Shown here: piece by piece, positions 51,135 through 60,267 of the stretch
Layout: every line of letters begins with the position of its first letter
How positions within the stretch are numbered: position 1 is the first letter of the stretch
Assembly: GCA_964589365.1 (NCBI GenBank)
Contig: CAZPTQ010000003.1
Coordinates: 1 to 64,000, forward strand
DNA: 64,000 bases
Reading direction: 5' to 3'
From: M3007 sp964589365
GTDB lineage: Bacteria > Bacteroidota > Bacteroidia > Chitinophagales > Saprospiraceae
Notes under the pieces: model-generated
What the model was told of the DNA's origin: nothing
Database searches by the model: none
Seen by the model: only the letters and a program-made list of their open reading frames with translations
Program-made: the position numbers and the translations under genes

Positions 51135-53867
51135 TTATGCGTTTTCTAGTACTGTATTAATGGTTTTGTCGGCTTCGGTTCTGAAAATCTGGTAATCTTT
51201 AATAGGGGCCTTGTAGTGTACTTCTACACCCAAAGTTGAGAAGTGTTTCATCGCACATTTTATTTTGTACACTTCGCTTTCGGTCAATGCTTTTTTGTCG
51301 TTGATATTGTTGGTTCCTTTGGTTTCAATCACGAAGTAAAACTCGGATTCATTTCCACTTTTCAGGCTTTTTCGTTTCATGACCAAACCAAAGTCAGGCT
51401 CATATTCGCCGATGGGCGTTTTAATTTTATACCAAGTGGGCAGTTTGATAAAGCAAACTATTTCCGGGTCTCTGTCTGCACCTAGAGAGAACTGGCGTTC
51501 TACATCGCTGTCAATGAGCATCTTATCAAACACGCCTTTGTTTGGTGTATCCACATAACCGTTTGAAACAACATTTTTTACAAAATCATTAAAGTTAAAA
51601 GGGTACGATTCGCCGCTTAAATGATAATCCAAGCCTCTTAACATTTCATCCAGTTCGATGTTTCGAATAATTGCTGCTGCTTCGTGGATATATCTTGGCG
51701 GATTTTTGATGAGTTCGTTGTAATTGTTTAGTTTTTTTATAATTTTAAAAAGTGTATTGTAGCTTAATCTGGTGTTTTCGCTCAATTCTTCCACCAAATC
51801 TAAAGGAGTGAACCGTGCTTTCTGTTTAACACTTTCTGTTCCTCCAAAGGTGTCTTTTTTACCTTCGTCTGTTATCTCATTGATTAAATGGCTCGTAGCT
51901 TCAATTACATAATCAGGAATGGTGATGGCATTAGTGCGTTCAGCAGAATTTTCAATCAGGCTTTCTTCATTGAATGCAATGATGTAATCTGTCTTCTTCG
52001 CCAGAGATTTCCAAAAACGCTTGAAAGCTGCATCAATTGAATCGGAAGGATTGCGTTTAAAATGTACTTCGTCTTGCGGTTTCCCTTTATGGGTATGCGT
52101 TATACCTGCTCCCGCTCCCGTATTGCCATAAACAGCTTTGATTTCTTCCTGATATTGTCTTACAAATGTTTCGTAGGTCTCGTTGGGTATTACGGTGAGT
52201 TGATTTATACGCTCAGCATCGAGTACAGTCATCGCATCATAAATACGTTGTCCGTCTTGGTTCACGCAAATGCGCAAACCCCTGCCAATCTCTTGCCTTT
52301 TTCTGATATCAGAATAGGCCGTGTTCAAGGTAGCAATATTGAACACATTTGGATTGTCCCAACCGACCCCCAGAGCAGAGTGCGAAAAAATAAACTGTAC
52401 AGGATTTGCTATGGTTAAAAGTTCTTCTTTGCCTTCCAGGATCAGTTTGTAAATTTTCCCTTGTTCTTTTATACCGCCTTCATTATCAGCATACTCGCCA
52501 CTAGATTTTTGAGCAAAATAATATCCTTGGATGTCTTGAATCAGTTGTTCGGTTGGCGTTTTTCCTTCATTGTACTCAGGATGAATGGCTTTGTATTTTT
52601 CAATGAAAAGGTTTTTAATAATGGGTGTTTCTCCCATGTAGTTGGCTACTCGGTCAATGAAAATCAGGGATAGACATTTTATACCATTGGGCGCCAATTT
52701 TTGTGTTTTGGCAAAATGGCGATGGATGAGCCATTCCAGCTGTAAGGCCCAAATGTTTTCCAAATTCCCGGAGGCTTGTTTTTCGAGCAACTCAACGCCG
52801 TTTGAGAATGTAACACTCCATTTTCCGGTTTTTAAACTTTTGTTGATGCGTACTATTTTATAGTTCAGGTAGCTCGGGTTGTTTGTTTTTTCTCCCAAGT
52901 TGTCACCTTCTTTAAGCCAGGCCGTAAGTTTAAACTCAAATTTATTGGTTGAATTGGATTGATGCCAGGCTTTGAGTTTGGCCTTTGGTGCGCCCGTTCC
53001 GTTTTGTGTTTCGGCCAATTCGATTTTTATGGTTGCTTCGTCGTTTTTTTCGGTAACAGTCAAGACTTCGATTTTCTTTACAAGGCCCTGCTTGTAACTG
53101 TCGTAAGGCGTTAAGCGGTACAAAAGGTTTTTGACTACCTTATGCGTTGCGGAGTAACGTATTTTGAAGAGTGGATTGAGCTTGGTAATTTGTTTTACAG
53201 AATTTTCCGTGCCCATCCCTTCCTGTGGCTCGTCCATCAAAATAATGGGGTTTGTTTTTCCGATGGCCTGAATGAAAGGAATATTTGCAAACAAATCTTC
53301 GCGCTGTGCCTGATTTAGAATTTTGTCTTCTGAATTGAATGAAGCCAAAGTCATAATCATCACTTGTGGATGCTGTTCTTCAATAAAGTTGGTTACTTTA
53401 CTTAATTTCTTGCTGTCATATTCAAAGGCATTTGGCTTAAAACCATACAGGGCTTCTAGTTGGTTGTTGAACGACCTGAAAGTACCCAATACACCTTGCC
53501 TGATAGCGACTGAAGGGACAAGAATGATAAATTTTGTAAAGCCATAATGTCTGTACAGTTCAAAAATGGTTTTGATGTAAACAAGCGTTTTGCCTGTTCC
53601 TGTTTCCATTTCAATACACAGGTCATTTTCTGTGGTATATTTTAATGTATCCGCATCGATGCTGTTTTCAGCAGCGATGCTTGTGATATTTTCTTTTATT
53701 TGCTCAACGGAAAGTTTGGAGATATTTGAACGTATGCCTTCAAAGCAAGCGTTGTCAAAAGTGTTTTTCTCTGTTCCATCAAACACTTTTACCACTGCCT
53801 GGATGGCATGATCCTGATATTTTAAATTTTCGAGTTTTAGCTCCACCATAATTTTTTTGCATTTCAT
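51135..53867 (-). CDS. res: Type III restriction enzyme subunit (Res)
   Basis: This is a 910-residue superfamily 2 helicase-nuclease. Walker A lies in METGTGKT (87-94), motif II reads LMDEPQEG (about 215-222), and motif VI region is RQEIGRGLRICVNQ. The C-terminal PD-(D/E)XK nuclease is visible as EPDFGLV with IETKG at about 848-852. With Mod it cuts unmethylated DNA after translocation. Start at 53867; an ATG six codons later is also possible. The gene precedes mod, whereas mod usually comes first. Confidence 0.94.
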   Translation of the reverse strand: MKCKKIMVELKLENLKYQDHAIQAVVKVFDGTEKNTFDNACFEGIRSNISKLSVEQIKENITSIAAENSIDADTLKYTTENDLCIEMETGTGKTLVYIKTIFELYRHYGFTKFIILVPSVAIRQGVLGTFRSFNNQLEALYGFKPNAFEYDSKKLSKVTNFIEEQHPQVMIMTLASFNSEDKILNQAQREDLFANIPFIQAIGKTNPIILMDEPQEGMGTENSVKQITKLNPLFKIRYSATHKVVKNLLYRLTPYDSYKQGLVKKIEVLTVTEKNDEATIKIELAETQNGTGAPKAKLKAWHQSNSTNKFEFKLTAWLKEGDNLGEKTNNPSYLNYKIVRINKSLKTGKWSVTFSNGVELLEKQASGNLENIWALQLEWLIHRHFAKTQKLAPNGIKCLSLIFIDRVANYMGETPIIKNLFIEKYKAIHPEYNEGKTPTEQLIQDIQGYYFAQKSSGEYADNEGGIKEQGKIYKLILEGKEELLTIANPVQFIFSHSALGVGWDNPNVFNIATLNTAYSDIRKRQEIGRGLRICVNQDGQRIYDAMTVLDAERINQLTVIPNETYETFVRQYQEEIKAVYGNTGAGAGITHTHKGKPQDEVHFKRNPSDSIDAAFKRFWKSLAKKTDYIIAFNEESLIENSAERTNAITIPDYVIEATSHLINEITDEGKKDTFGGTESVKQKARFTPLDLVEELSENTRLSYNTLFKIIKKLNNYNELIKNPPRYIHEAAAIIRNIELDEMLRGLDYHLSGESYPFNFNDFVKNVVSNGYVDTPNKGVFDKMLIDSDVERQFSLGADRDPEIVCFIKLPTWYKIKTPIGEYEPDFGLVMKRKSLKSGNESEFYFVIETKGTNNINDKKALTESEVYKIKCAMKHFSTLGVEVHYKAPIKDYQIFRTEADKTINTVLENA

Positions 53868-53918
53868 TTTGGCGATTGATTCTTATTGGGGTAAAATATA
53901 CAGCTTGATTTTGCCAAT

Positions 53919-54974
53919 CTATGGCGATTCAGCGATTGGATTCTTTTTGTTCAATCTTGGCAAAAGCCACAGCGCCAGAAATCCTCCAACAAAATTGTAG
54001 AAAATCTGCACCGCAAAAAAGGAGATGTTCGCATAAGAAAACCCGTCGCTGCCCCCAATACCATAGAGCGCAAGCCCCGCGATGCACAGCGCATGATACG
54101 TGCCCATGCCACCGGGCGAAGGGATAACAAAGCCCAAAGTGCCAAACACAAAAACCATCAATGCGGCATTTGCACCCAAGTGCGCTGTGGGCGGGAATGA
54201 TTTAAGACCGAACCAACATTGCAGGGAAAACATGACCCAGATGCCGACCGAATATGCAATAAATACAACCGGGCTTATCAGTTTAAAAACGCTCTTCAGG
54301 CCATCAAGAAATCCTTTCAACAACATTCCTACTTTTTGAAACAGCGGGATTTGCGCGAGTTTTTCCCATAAAAGAAAAATGGCTAAGAACCCAAGGGCAG
54401 CAATCGCAAGGAAGCCCAAAAGGAAAGGGTTTTGGAAAATACTGCCCCCAGTTTGGCCGTCTTTTCGCTGAGAAATAAAAGCCCAAATCGTGTCGCCCTC
54501 CAGTAAAAATGCCAGTCCCACCACCCCGCCGAGGCAGAGAAAATCCATGAGCCGGTCAATAACCAATGTGCCCATTACTTTTTCCACCGGTATCTTTTCG
54601 TAGCGTGCAAGTGAACCGGCGCGTACCACTTCACCCATCCGTGGGAGAAAAAGGTTGGCAAAATAACTGAGCAAAATGGTGAGCAGTGCGTTGGAAAACC
54701 CTGCCCGGTATCCCATAGGCTCCAGGAGCATTTGCCAACGAAGCGCCCGGAAAATATTGCTCACAGTGAATGCCAACAGCACCACCAATATCCACCACAG
54801 GTTTACGGTGGAAAAGTCGTGCAAGAGTTTGTCTGCCAGGCTGCATTGATCTATCGGTGTACCGTCCAGCTTACACTGTTCTTTGAACGCGGCATTTTGG
54901 CTGCTGAACACCCAAGCCATGATACTGACCCCGATGCTGAGGAAAAGGAGGAATTGAAGGATTTTTTTTGCCAT
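53919..54974 (-). CDS. Flippase-like (lysylphosphatidylglycerol synthase TM/UPF0104) membrane protein
   Basis: This is a 351-residue protein from the ATG at 54974, with about eight transmembrane helices. Family motifs of the UPF0104/YbhN group are clear: NIFRALRWQMLLEPMGYR, SYFANLFLPRMGEVVRAGSL, GTLVIDRLMDFLCLGGVVGL and the PSPGGMGTYHAL stretch. Members are thought to move lipids or lipid-linked compounds across the inner membrane. The cytoplasmic synthetase half found in MprF is absent. Confidence 0.9.
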   Translation of the reverse strand: MAKKILQFLLFLSIGVSIMAWVFSSQNAAFKEQCKLDGTPIDQCSLADKLLHDFSTVNLWWILVVLLAFTVSNIFRALRWQMLLEPMGYRAGFSNALLTILLSYFANLFLPRMGEVVRAGSLARYEKIPVEKVMGTLVIDRLMDFLCLGGVVGLAFLLEGDTIWAFISQRKDGQTGGSIFQNPFLLGFLAIAALGFLAIFLLWEKLAQIPLFQKVGMLLKGFLDGLKSVFKLISPVVFIAYSVGIWVMFSLQCWFGLKSFPPTAHLGANAALMVFVFGTLGFVIPSPGGMGTYHALCIAGLALYGIGGSDGFSYANISFFAVQIFYNFVGGFLALWLLPRLNKKNPIAESP

Positions 54975-55143
54975 GGAATAGGATGCCTGCCGCGATGCAA
55001 AGGTTGGGAAATCTAACGGAATGGCTGCCTGCATTCAAAAAATACGGGCAGGGAAAAATCCAAACGGTGGCTTGCATCGTAGGTGAGCTTGGTAATTACT
55101 CTTTGCCATACTTCTTTCATTTTTTTAACAAACATAACTAATC

Positions 55144-56880
55144 ATGACCAATTTCTCGAAACGGAGTATTTCTTCGGCTTCCATGTTGGCGTTGCTTTGG
55201 TTGTGCTGCTCTGCGTTGTACGCCTCCAGCCACCGAGAAGCACCACTCATCGCCAACGATCCGCTGGCAGATAACACGGATCTCTACGCTTTCAGAAGCC
55301 CGGATGCTCCCAACACAATCACCCTGATCGCGAATTACATCCCAGCCGAGTTCGCTTTTGGTGGCCCTAACTATTACACGTTCGGAGAGAACATTCGTTA
55401 TGAAATCCACATTGACAACAATGCTGCCACGGCCGGCGACGAGATCGTGTACCGTTTTACGTTCACTCGTGTGAATCAAGACCCCAGCACTTTCTTCAAC
55501 ATCCGACTCGGTATGGAAAACTTGAAAACTACCTACACGCTGGAGCGGAGCATGAACGGCGGGGTGTCTTTCACGGCCATTGTGACCAACGGCAAAGTAC
55601 CTCCACCGAACATTGGCCCACGTTCTATCGAATCATCAGGCGTTGGTCTAAACACCACGTACGAGGCACTCATTACAGCCTCCATCATGACGGCCAGCAC
55701 GGGTGAAAAGGTCTATTGTGGGCCAGCCGACGACCCTTTCTTTGTCGACCTGGGCGGTGTTTTCGACCTGGGCGACTTGCCAAGGCAAAACAGCCAGTCA
55801 CGGGACGGGCTTGGCTTTTTCAACGTTCATTCCATCGCAATTCAAGTGCCGATCGCTACACTGCGCAAGACAGGTGCTCCGGGCACTCCAACCAATATTT
55901 TGGATGGCGATTATACCATTGGCGTATGGGCATCGGCCAGCCGCCAGGCTACGCGTACATTGCAACCCAATGGCGCTGAACCAAACGATACAGGTGCATG
56001 GATTCAGGTTTCCAGAATTGGAATGCCGCTCACAAACGAAGTGGTAATACCCATTGGCAACAAAGACTATTGGAACCGCATTACGCCTTATGATGAATTG
56101 GCCGATGTTACATTGGACAATTATTTCTTCAATCCTGAACTCGCGTTGTACATGGACGATTCGCAGTTTGGTGGTGCTGTGCCTGCTTTTGCACCATTGC
56201 GTGTACAGAGCAGTTCTTTACAGAGCTTTGATTTTCGGAACGGTAAAGATGGTTTATGGCCCTTGAAAGGCAATCCCGCTTTGGTCGGCACGGCATTCGA
56301 CCCTGCCACATTTGGCGGGCTGTTGCTGCCGGGCGCAGGCAAGCCACGTTCGGTGGATTTGTGGCCTATCTTCCATACCGGTGTGCCTAATTTGGCGCCT
56401 TACCAATTGGCTACTGGCAAAACAGGGGGCCCCTTGTCAGCCGGCAAACCATTCATCAACAACTTCCTGCCAAATGGCGGGGATATGCTTCGACTCAACA
56501 TGGCGGTGCCCGTGACGAGTCGCACCGATCCCAAATTCAGTCCGCTCGGAATCGTGCAGGCAGCAGTGCTTGGCCTCACGGATGCGGCTTACAATCAAAA
56601 CACAAGCATCCAGTTCATTCCCAACATGGATGGTTTTCCGAATGGCAGACGCTTGGAAGATGATGTAACACTCATTGAATTGCAAGCAGTTGCAGGCGTG
56701 GCTTTGGCTGCCATCGGCCTTTGGTACGACGACTATACAGTGGGCGGCGCCAACCCGGTCACCGCTGATTTGGTCAGCGTGCTCTCTTACCGCACCGGAG
56801 TGAACAACAATGACAAGCATTTCAAAACCGCATTTCCTTATGTGGCCACTCCATGGAGAGGCACTGAAGTTGGGCAGTGA
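55144..56880 (+). CDS. DUF4331 protein without a T9SS tail
   Basis: This is a 578-residue exported protein with a signal peptide and the DUF4331 start (SSHREAPLIANDPLADNTDL). Its body parallels the next gene along its whole length (for example YMDDSQFGGAVPAF, LPGAGKPRSVDLWPIFHTGV, PFINNFLPNGGDMLRLNMAV), showing a tandem duplication. It stops directly after ATPWRGTE, where the paralogue continues with a T9SS sorting domain. Without that tail the protein may stay in the periplasm. The function of DUF4331 is unknown. Confidence 0.9.
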   Translation: MTNFSKRSISSASMLALLWLCCSALYASSHREAPLIANDPLADNTDLYAFRSPDAPNTITLIANYIPAEFAFGGPNYYTFGENIRYEIHIDNNAATAGDEIVYRFTFTRVNQDPSTFFNIRLGMENLKTTYTLERSMNGGVSFTAIVTNGKVPPPNIGPRSIESSGVGLNTTYEALITASIMTASTGEKVYCGPADDPFFVDLGGVFDLGDLPRQNSQSRDGLGFFNVHSIAIQVPIATLRKTGAPGTPTNILDGDYTIGVWASASRQATRTLQPNGAEPNDTGAWIQVSRIGMPLTNEVVIPIGNKDYWNRITPYDELADVTLDNYFFNPELALYMDDSQFGGAVPAFAPLRVQSSSLQSFDFRNGKDGLWPLKGNPALVGTAFDPATFGGLLLPGAGKPRSVDLWPIFHTGVPNLAPYQLATGKTGGPLSAGKPFINNFLPNGGDMLRLNMAVPVTSRTDPKFSPLGIVQAAVLGLTDAAYNQNTSIQFIPNMDGFPNGRRLEDDVTLIELQAVAGVALAAIGLWYDDYTVGGANPVTADLVSVLSYRTGVNNNDKHFKTAFPYVATPWRGTEVGQ

Positions 56881-56889
56881 ATAGCGATT

Positions 56890-57020
56890 GGTGATCTAGT
56901 TATAGGTGGATATGGTTGTTTGCTATACACAGGGCTTAGTATCCGTATATTCTTTAAGGCAAGTTCGAACACCAAGCCCGGGCACCCCAAATAACCATAT
57001 CCACCCATAACCCAATCACC
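56890..57020. repeat. Imperfect inverted repeat between the twin DUF4331 genes
   Basis: Arms 56890-56919 and 56991-57020 pair at 25 of 30 positions (core GGTGGATATGGTT) and the pairing continues a few bases outward. The loop is about 70 bases. It begins about 10 bases after the stop of the tail-less copy. Confidence 0.75.
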
Positions 57021-57057
57021 AACTTTCAAACATCCATCACAAAAAAAATTACAATCA

Positions 57058-59103
57058 ATGAATCGTTCTATAAATAAAATCCTGTTGTCGGCTTCTGTTT
57101 GGATGCTCGTCATCACGGCAAGTATGGCTTCCAGCCACCGCGAGGCGCCGCTAATCGCCGATGATCCGCTCGCCGACAACGTTGACCTCTATGCTTTTCG
57201 CACGCCGGGCAGCATAAACAACATCACGATTATCGCCACGTACGTCCCGCTGCAACTTCCTCACGGCGGACCCAATTATAATTTCTTTGGGGAAAATGTG
57301 CGGTATGAGATCCACGTGGACAATGACGCCTCTATCCCAGGCGACGAGATCACATATCGTTTCACTTTCACACATCTGAATGAAGATCCGACCACCTTTT
57401 TCAACATTCGTTTGGGCAAACAGAACCTGAAAACGACCTATAAGCTCGAGCGCAGCATTGATGGTGGACAATCATTTCAAACAATTGTGCAAAACGGAGT
57501 GGTACCGCCTCCGAACATTGGTCCTCGCTCGATCGAGTCGACCACCGGTCTGAATACTACCTATTCAGACTTGATGACGGATGCCATCACCACAGCTTCA
57601 AGCGGTGAAAGGGTGTTCTGCGGCACCTCCGACGATCCATTCTTCGTAGACCTGGGTGGTATCTTTGACCTTGGAGATGCTCCGCGTCAAAATGGGGGTA
57701 CTCCCACTGACGGGCTTGCCTGTTTGAATGTAAGTACCATCGCGCTGCAAGTGAATATTCAAACACTCCTGAAAGAAGGAGTACCGCCCACGCCAACCTC
57801 TATTTTGCAGAGTGATTTTGTAATTGGAGTTTGGGCTTCAGCAAGCCGCCAACAAATCAGAACGCTTTCAGCTACTGGCGACCCAACTTACAGTGGTGCT
57901 TGGACTCAGGTATCTCGTCTGGGAATGCCATTGACCAATGAAGCAGTTATCCCAATTGGCCAGAAGGATTATTGGAATTCTTTGACTCCATATCAAGAGA
58001 TTGGCGAAACTACTTTGGACGAATTTTTCTACAATCCTGAGCTAGCCTTGTACATGGACGATTCGCAGTTTGGTGCTGCAGTGCCTGCGTTTGGGCCTTT
58101 GCGTATCCAACGGAATTCCTTGCAAGCCTTTGACTTTGGAAATGGCAAAGACGGCCTTTTCCCTTTGAAAGGGAACGCTGTTTTGTCGGGAACTGCTCTG
58201 GATGATGCAATATTTGGCACATTGCTCTTGCCTGGCGCAGGCAAACCGCGCTCGGTGGACCTTTGGCCAATATTCCACACCGGTGTGCCCAATTTGCCCC
58301 CTTACCAACTTGCTACAGGTAAAATCGCAGGCCCTTTGTCCTTAGGCAAACCGTTTATCAACAATTTTTTGCCCAATGGCGGAGATATGTTGCGGCTTAA
58401 TATGGCCGTGCCAGTGACGCTCCGCAATGACCCAAAATTCAGTACACTTGGACTTATTCAAGCGGCAGTGTTGGGCCTGACGGATCCTGCTTATAACACT
58501 AACACAGACATACAATTCATTCCGAACATGGACGGTTTCCCGAATGGCCGCCGCTTGGAAGATGACGTGACGCGCATTGAATTGCAAGCGGTTTCTGGCG
58601 TAGTGCTGGCTGCTATTGGTCTATGGTATGATGACTATACGGCTGGCGGAGCCAATCCGGTGACGAACGATCTATTGGCAGTTTTGAGTTACACCACAGG
58701 GGTAGAAGGCAACGATAAGCCTTTTAACACCACCTTTCCTTTTGTTTTTGAACCGCACCGTGGCACCAGCGACTGCGGCGGCCCGGTGTTCGTGGGCACC
58801 AACGATGTATTCCAAGGAGTATTGGGCTTCAGTAGCAAACCGGTGTTGATGAAAAATTTCCCTAATCCATTCCTGGATCAGACTACGTTCCAGTTCAGGG
58901 TGAATCAGGCGACAAAAGCAACTTTGCGCATTTATGACGCACAAGGCTCTTATGTCGCAACAGCATTTTCCGGGGATTTGTCTGTTGGAGATTTCAACCA
59001 CACCTGGAATGCAGCAAACCTGCCAACTGGCATGTACATCGCCAATTTGTACGATTCCAGAGGGAATCTTTTGCAATCAGGCAAATTGATCAAGTCAGAG
59101 TAG
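57058..59103 (+). CDS. DUF4331 protein with T9SS sorting tail
   Basis: This is a 681-residue exported protein. A signal peptide precedes the DUF4331 body (SSHREAPLIADDPLADNVDL), and the last 85 residues form a type A T9SS sorting domain (MKNFPNPFLDQTTFQFRVNQ, then LPTGMYIANLYDSRGNLLQS). It should be exported by the type IX system to the surface. It is the second member of a tandem pair and lacks nothing visible. A terminator follows. Confidence 0.92.
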   Translation: MNRSINKILLSASVWMLVITASMASSHREAPLIADDPLADNVDLYAFRTPGSINNITIIATYVPLQLPHGGPNYNFFGENVRYEIHVDNDASIPGDEITYRFTFTHLNEDPTTFFNIRLGKQNLKTTYKLERSIDGGQSFQTIVQNGVVPPPNIGPRSIESTTGLNTTYSDLMTDAITTASSGERVFCGTSDDPFFVDLGGIFDLGDAPRQNGGTPTDGLACLNVSTIALQVNIQTLLKEGVPPTPTSILQSDFVIGVWASASRQQIRTLSATGDPTYSGAWTQVSRLGMPLTNEAVIPIGQKDYWNSLTPYQEIGETTLDEFFYNPELALYMDDSQFGAAVPAFGPLRIQRNSLQAFDFGNGKDGLFPLKGNAVLSGTALDDAIFGTLLLPGAGKPRSVDLWPIFHTGVPNLPPYQLATGKIAGPLSLGKPFINNFLPNGGDMLRLNMAVPVTLRNDPKFSTLGLIQAAVLGLTDPAYNTNTDIQFIPNMDGFPNGRRLEDDVTRIELQAVSGVVLAAIGLWYDDYTAGGANPVTNDLLAVLSYTTGVEGNDKPFNTTFPFVFEPHRGTSDCGGPVFVGTNDVFQGVLGFSSKPVLMKNFPNPFLDQTTFQFRVNQATKATLRIYDAQGSYVATAFSGDLSVGDFNHTWNAANLPTGMYIANLYDSRGNLLQSGKLIKSE

Positions 59104-59124
59104 GAGTTGCCACGAATTACATAC

Positions 59125-59158
59125 GAACAGGCTGCCGAGACCCCCGAGCAGCCTGTTC
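59125..59158 (+). terminator. Terminator after the second DUF4331 gene
   Basis: GAACAGGCTGC (59125-59135) and GCAGCCTGTTC (59148-59158) form an 11-bp stem with a 12-base loop followed by GCTTTT. It lies 22 bases after the stop codon. Confidence 0.88.
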
Positions 59159-59167
59159 GCTTTTACC

Positions 59168-60193
59168 TCACATTTTCCCGCCGTCCACATCCTTCAAAAA
59201 AGAGATCAGGCCTGGGAAATAATGCGCCTGATCGTCCCACATACACATGTGGCTGCCGTCGGGACAAAATAGGAAACGGCCTTTTTGCACTTTTTCGGAC
59301 ACCATTTTCATGTGCTCCGGGTTCATCGTATCGTGTTTAGCCCCGATGACGAGGGTGGGCACCTTGATATTGGGCAGTTTGGCAGTCACGTCCCATTTTG
59401 CCAGTTTTCCCGAAACACCGAACTCGCTGGGGCCTTGCATACTGACATAGATGGTTTGGTTAATTTTGGCAAATGCGCGGTTTACCGGGTCAGGCCAATT
59501 TTCCAGTGGAATGCGGCAAATGTGCTTATTGTAAAAATTTGGCATCAGCAGTTCCATGTAGCGGGGGTTGGTAAAATCAGCCTTTGCTTCTAATGCGCGC
59601 ACTTCGGCCAGCACGGCAGGATCCATCTGCTTGGCCAGCACCTCCTCGGCGTACATTCCGTATTCGGGCGCACTCATCATCATATTGGAAATGATAAGCC
59701 CTTTTAAATTGTCTTGATATTTCAAAGCATACTCGGCGGCCAAAATGCCGCCCCAGGAATGTCCGAGCAGGTAAAAATTGTCCTTGTTCAGGCCCAAAGC
59801 CTGCCGCACTTGCTCCACTTCCTCCACAAAACGGGGCAAATTCCAAAGGCTCGTGTCATTCGGCTGGTCGGAATACGCCGAACCAAGCTGGTCGTAGTAA
59901 TAAAACTCAATGCCTTCCTGTGGCAAAAAACTCTCCATACATTCCCAATATTCGTGGGTGCAGGCAGGGCCGCCGTGTAGGAGCAGCACTTTGATTTTGG
60001 GGTTGTTGCCGATGCGTTTGGTCCAGACTTTGTACTTGCCGCCGTCAAGCGGGATGAGGCGGACTCCACCGCTTTTTATCCCTGTTTCTTCGTTTTTGAG
60101 GTAATCAAAGGAAGAATCGGGGACAGTTGGCTGTTTGCAGGAAACGGTTGTTGCAAGCAGTGCCAGTAACAGGATGTTTTTGAAATTCTGCAT
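59168..60193 (-). CDS. Proline iminopeptidase-family hydrolase, lipoprotein
   Basis: This is a 341-residue alpha/beta hydrolase. A lipobox TVSC (Cys19) ends the signal peptide, so the enzyme is anchored in the envelope. LLHGGPACTHEYW is the oxyanion loop of the prolyl iminopeptidase group, the nucleophile lies in GHSWGG, and YDQLGSAYSDQP and the C-terminal PDGSHMCMWDD with the catalytic His fit the family. It probably releases N-terminal proline or related residues from peptides. The short 3' gap overlaps the terminator region of the DUF4331 gene. Confidence 0.92.
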   Translation of the reverse strand: MQNFKNILLLALLATTVSCKQPTVPDSSFDYLKNEETGIKSGGVRLIPLDGGKYKVWTKRIGNNPKIKVLLLHGGPACTHEYWECMESFLPQEGIEFYYYDQLGSAYSDQPNDTSLWNLPRFVEEVEQVRQALGLNKDNFYLLGHSWGGILAAEYALKYQDNLKGLIISNMMMSAPEYGMYAEEVLAKQMDPAVLAEVRALEAKADFTNPRYMELLMPNFYNKHICRIPLENWPDPVNRAFAKINQTIYVSMQGPSEFGVSGKLAKWDVTAKLPNIKVPTLVIGAKHDTMNPEHMKMVSEKVQKGRFLFCPDGSHMCMWDDQAHYFPGLISFLKDVDGGKM

Positions 60194-60208
60194 AATGTGG
60201 AAGATATT

Positions 60209-60265
60209 GTACCCCGGAACTCCGTTCCGGGGATGGTTAAGCCCCGGAACGGAGTTCCGGGGTAC
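60209..60265. repeat. Perfect inverted repeat, GGAACTCCGTTCCGG family (copy 2)
   Basis: Bases 60209-60232 and 60242-60265 are exact reverse complements over 24 bases with a 9-base loop. Each arm contains the near-palindrome CCGGAACTCCGTTCCGG. It lies between two minus-strand genes. The core matches copy 1 at 11607-11621. Confidence 0.9.
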
Positions 60266-60267
60266 TA

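Noticed and set aside
57058..59103. DUF4331 twins as an assembly duplication
   Set aside because: The two copies differ at many codons throughout and at their C-termini, so they are true paralogues.
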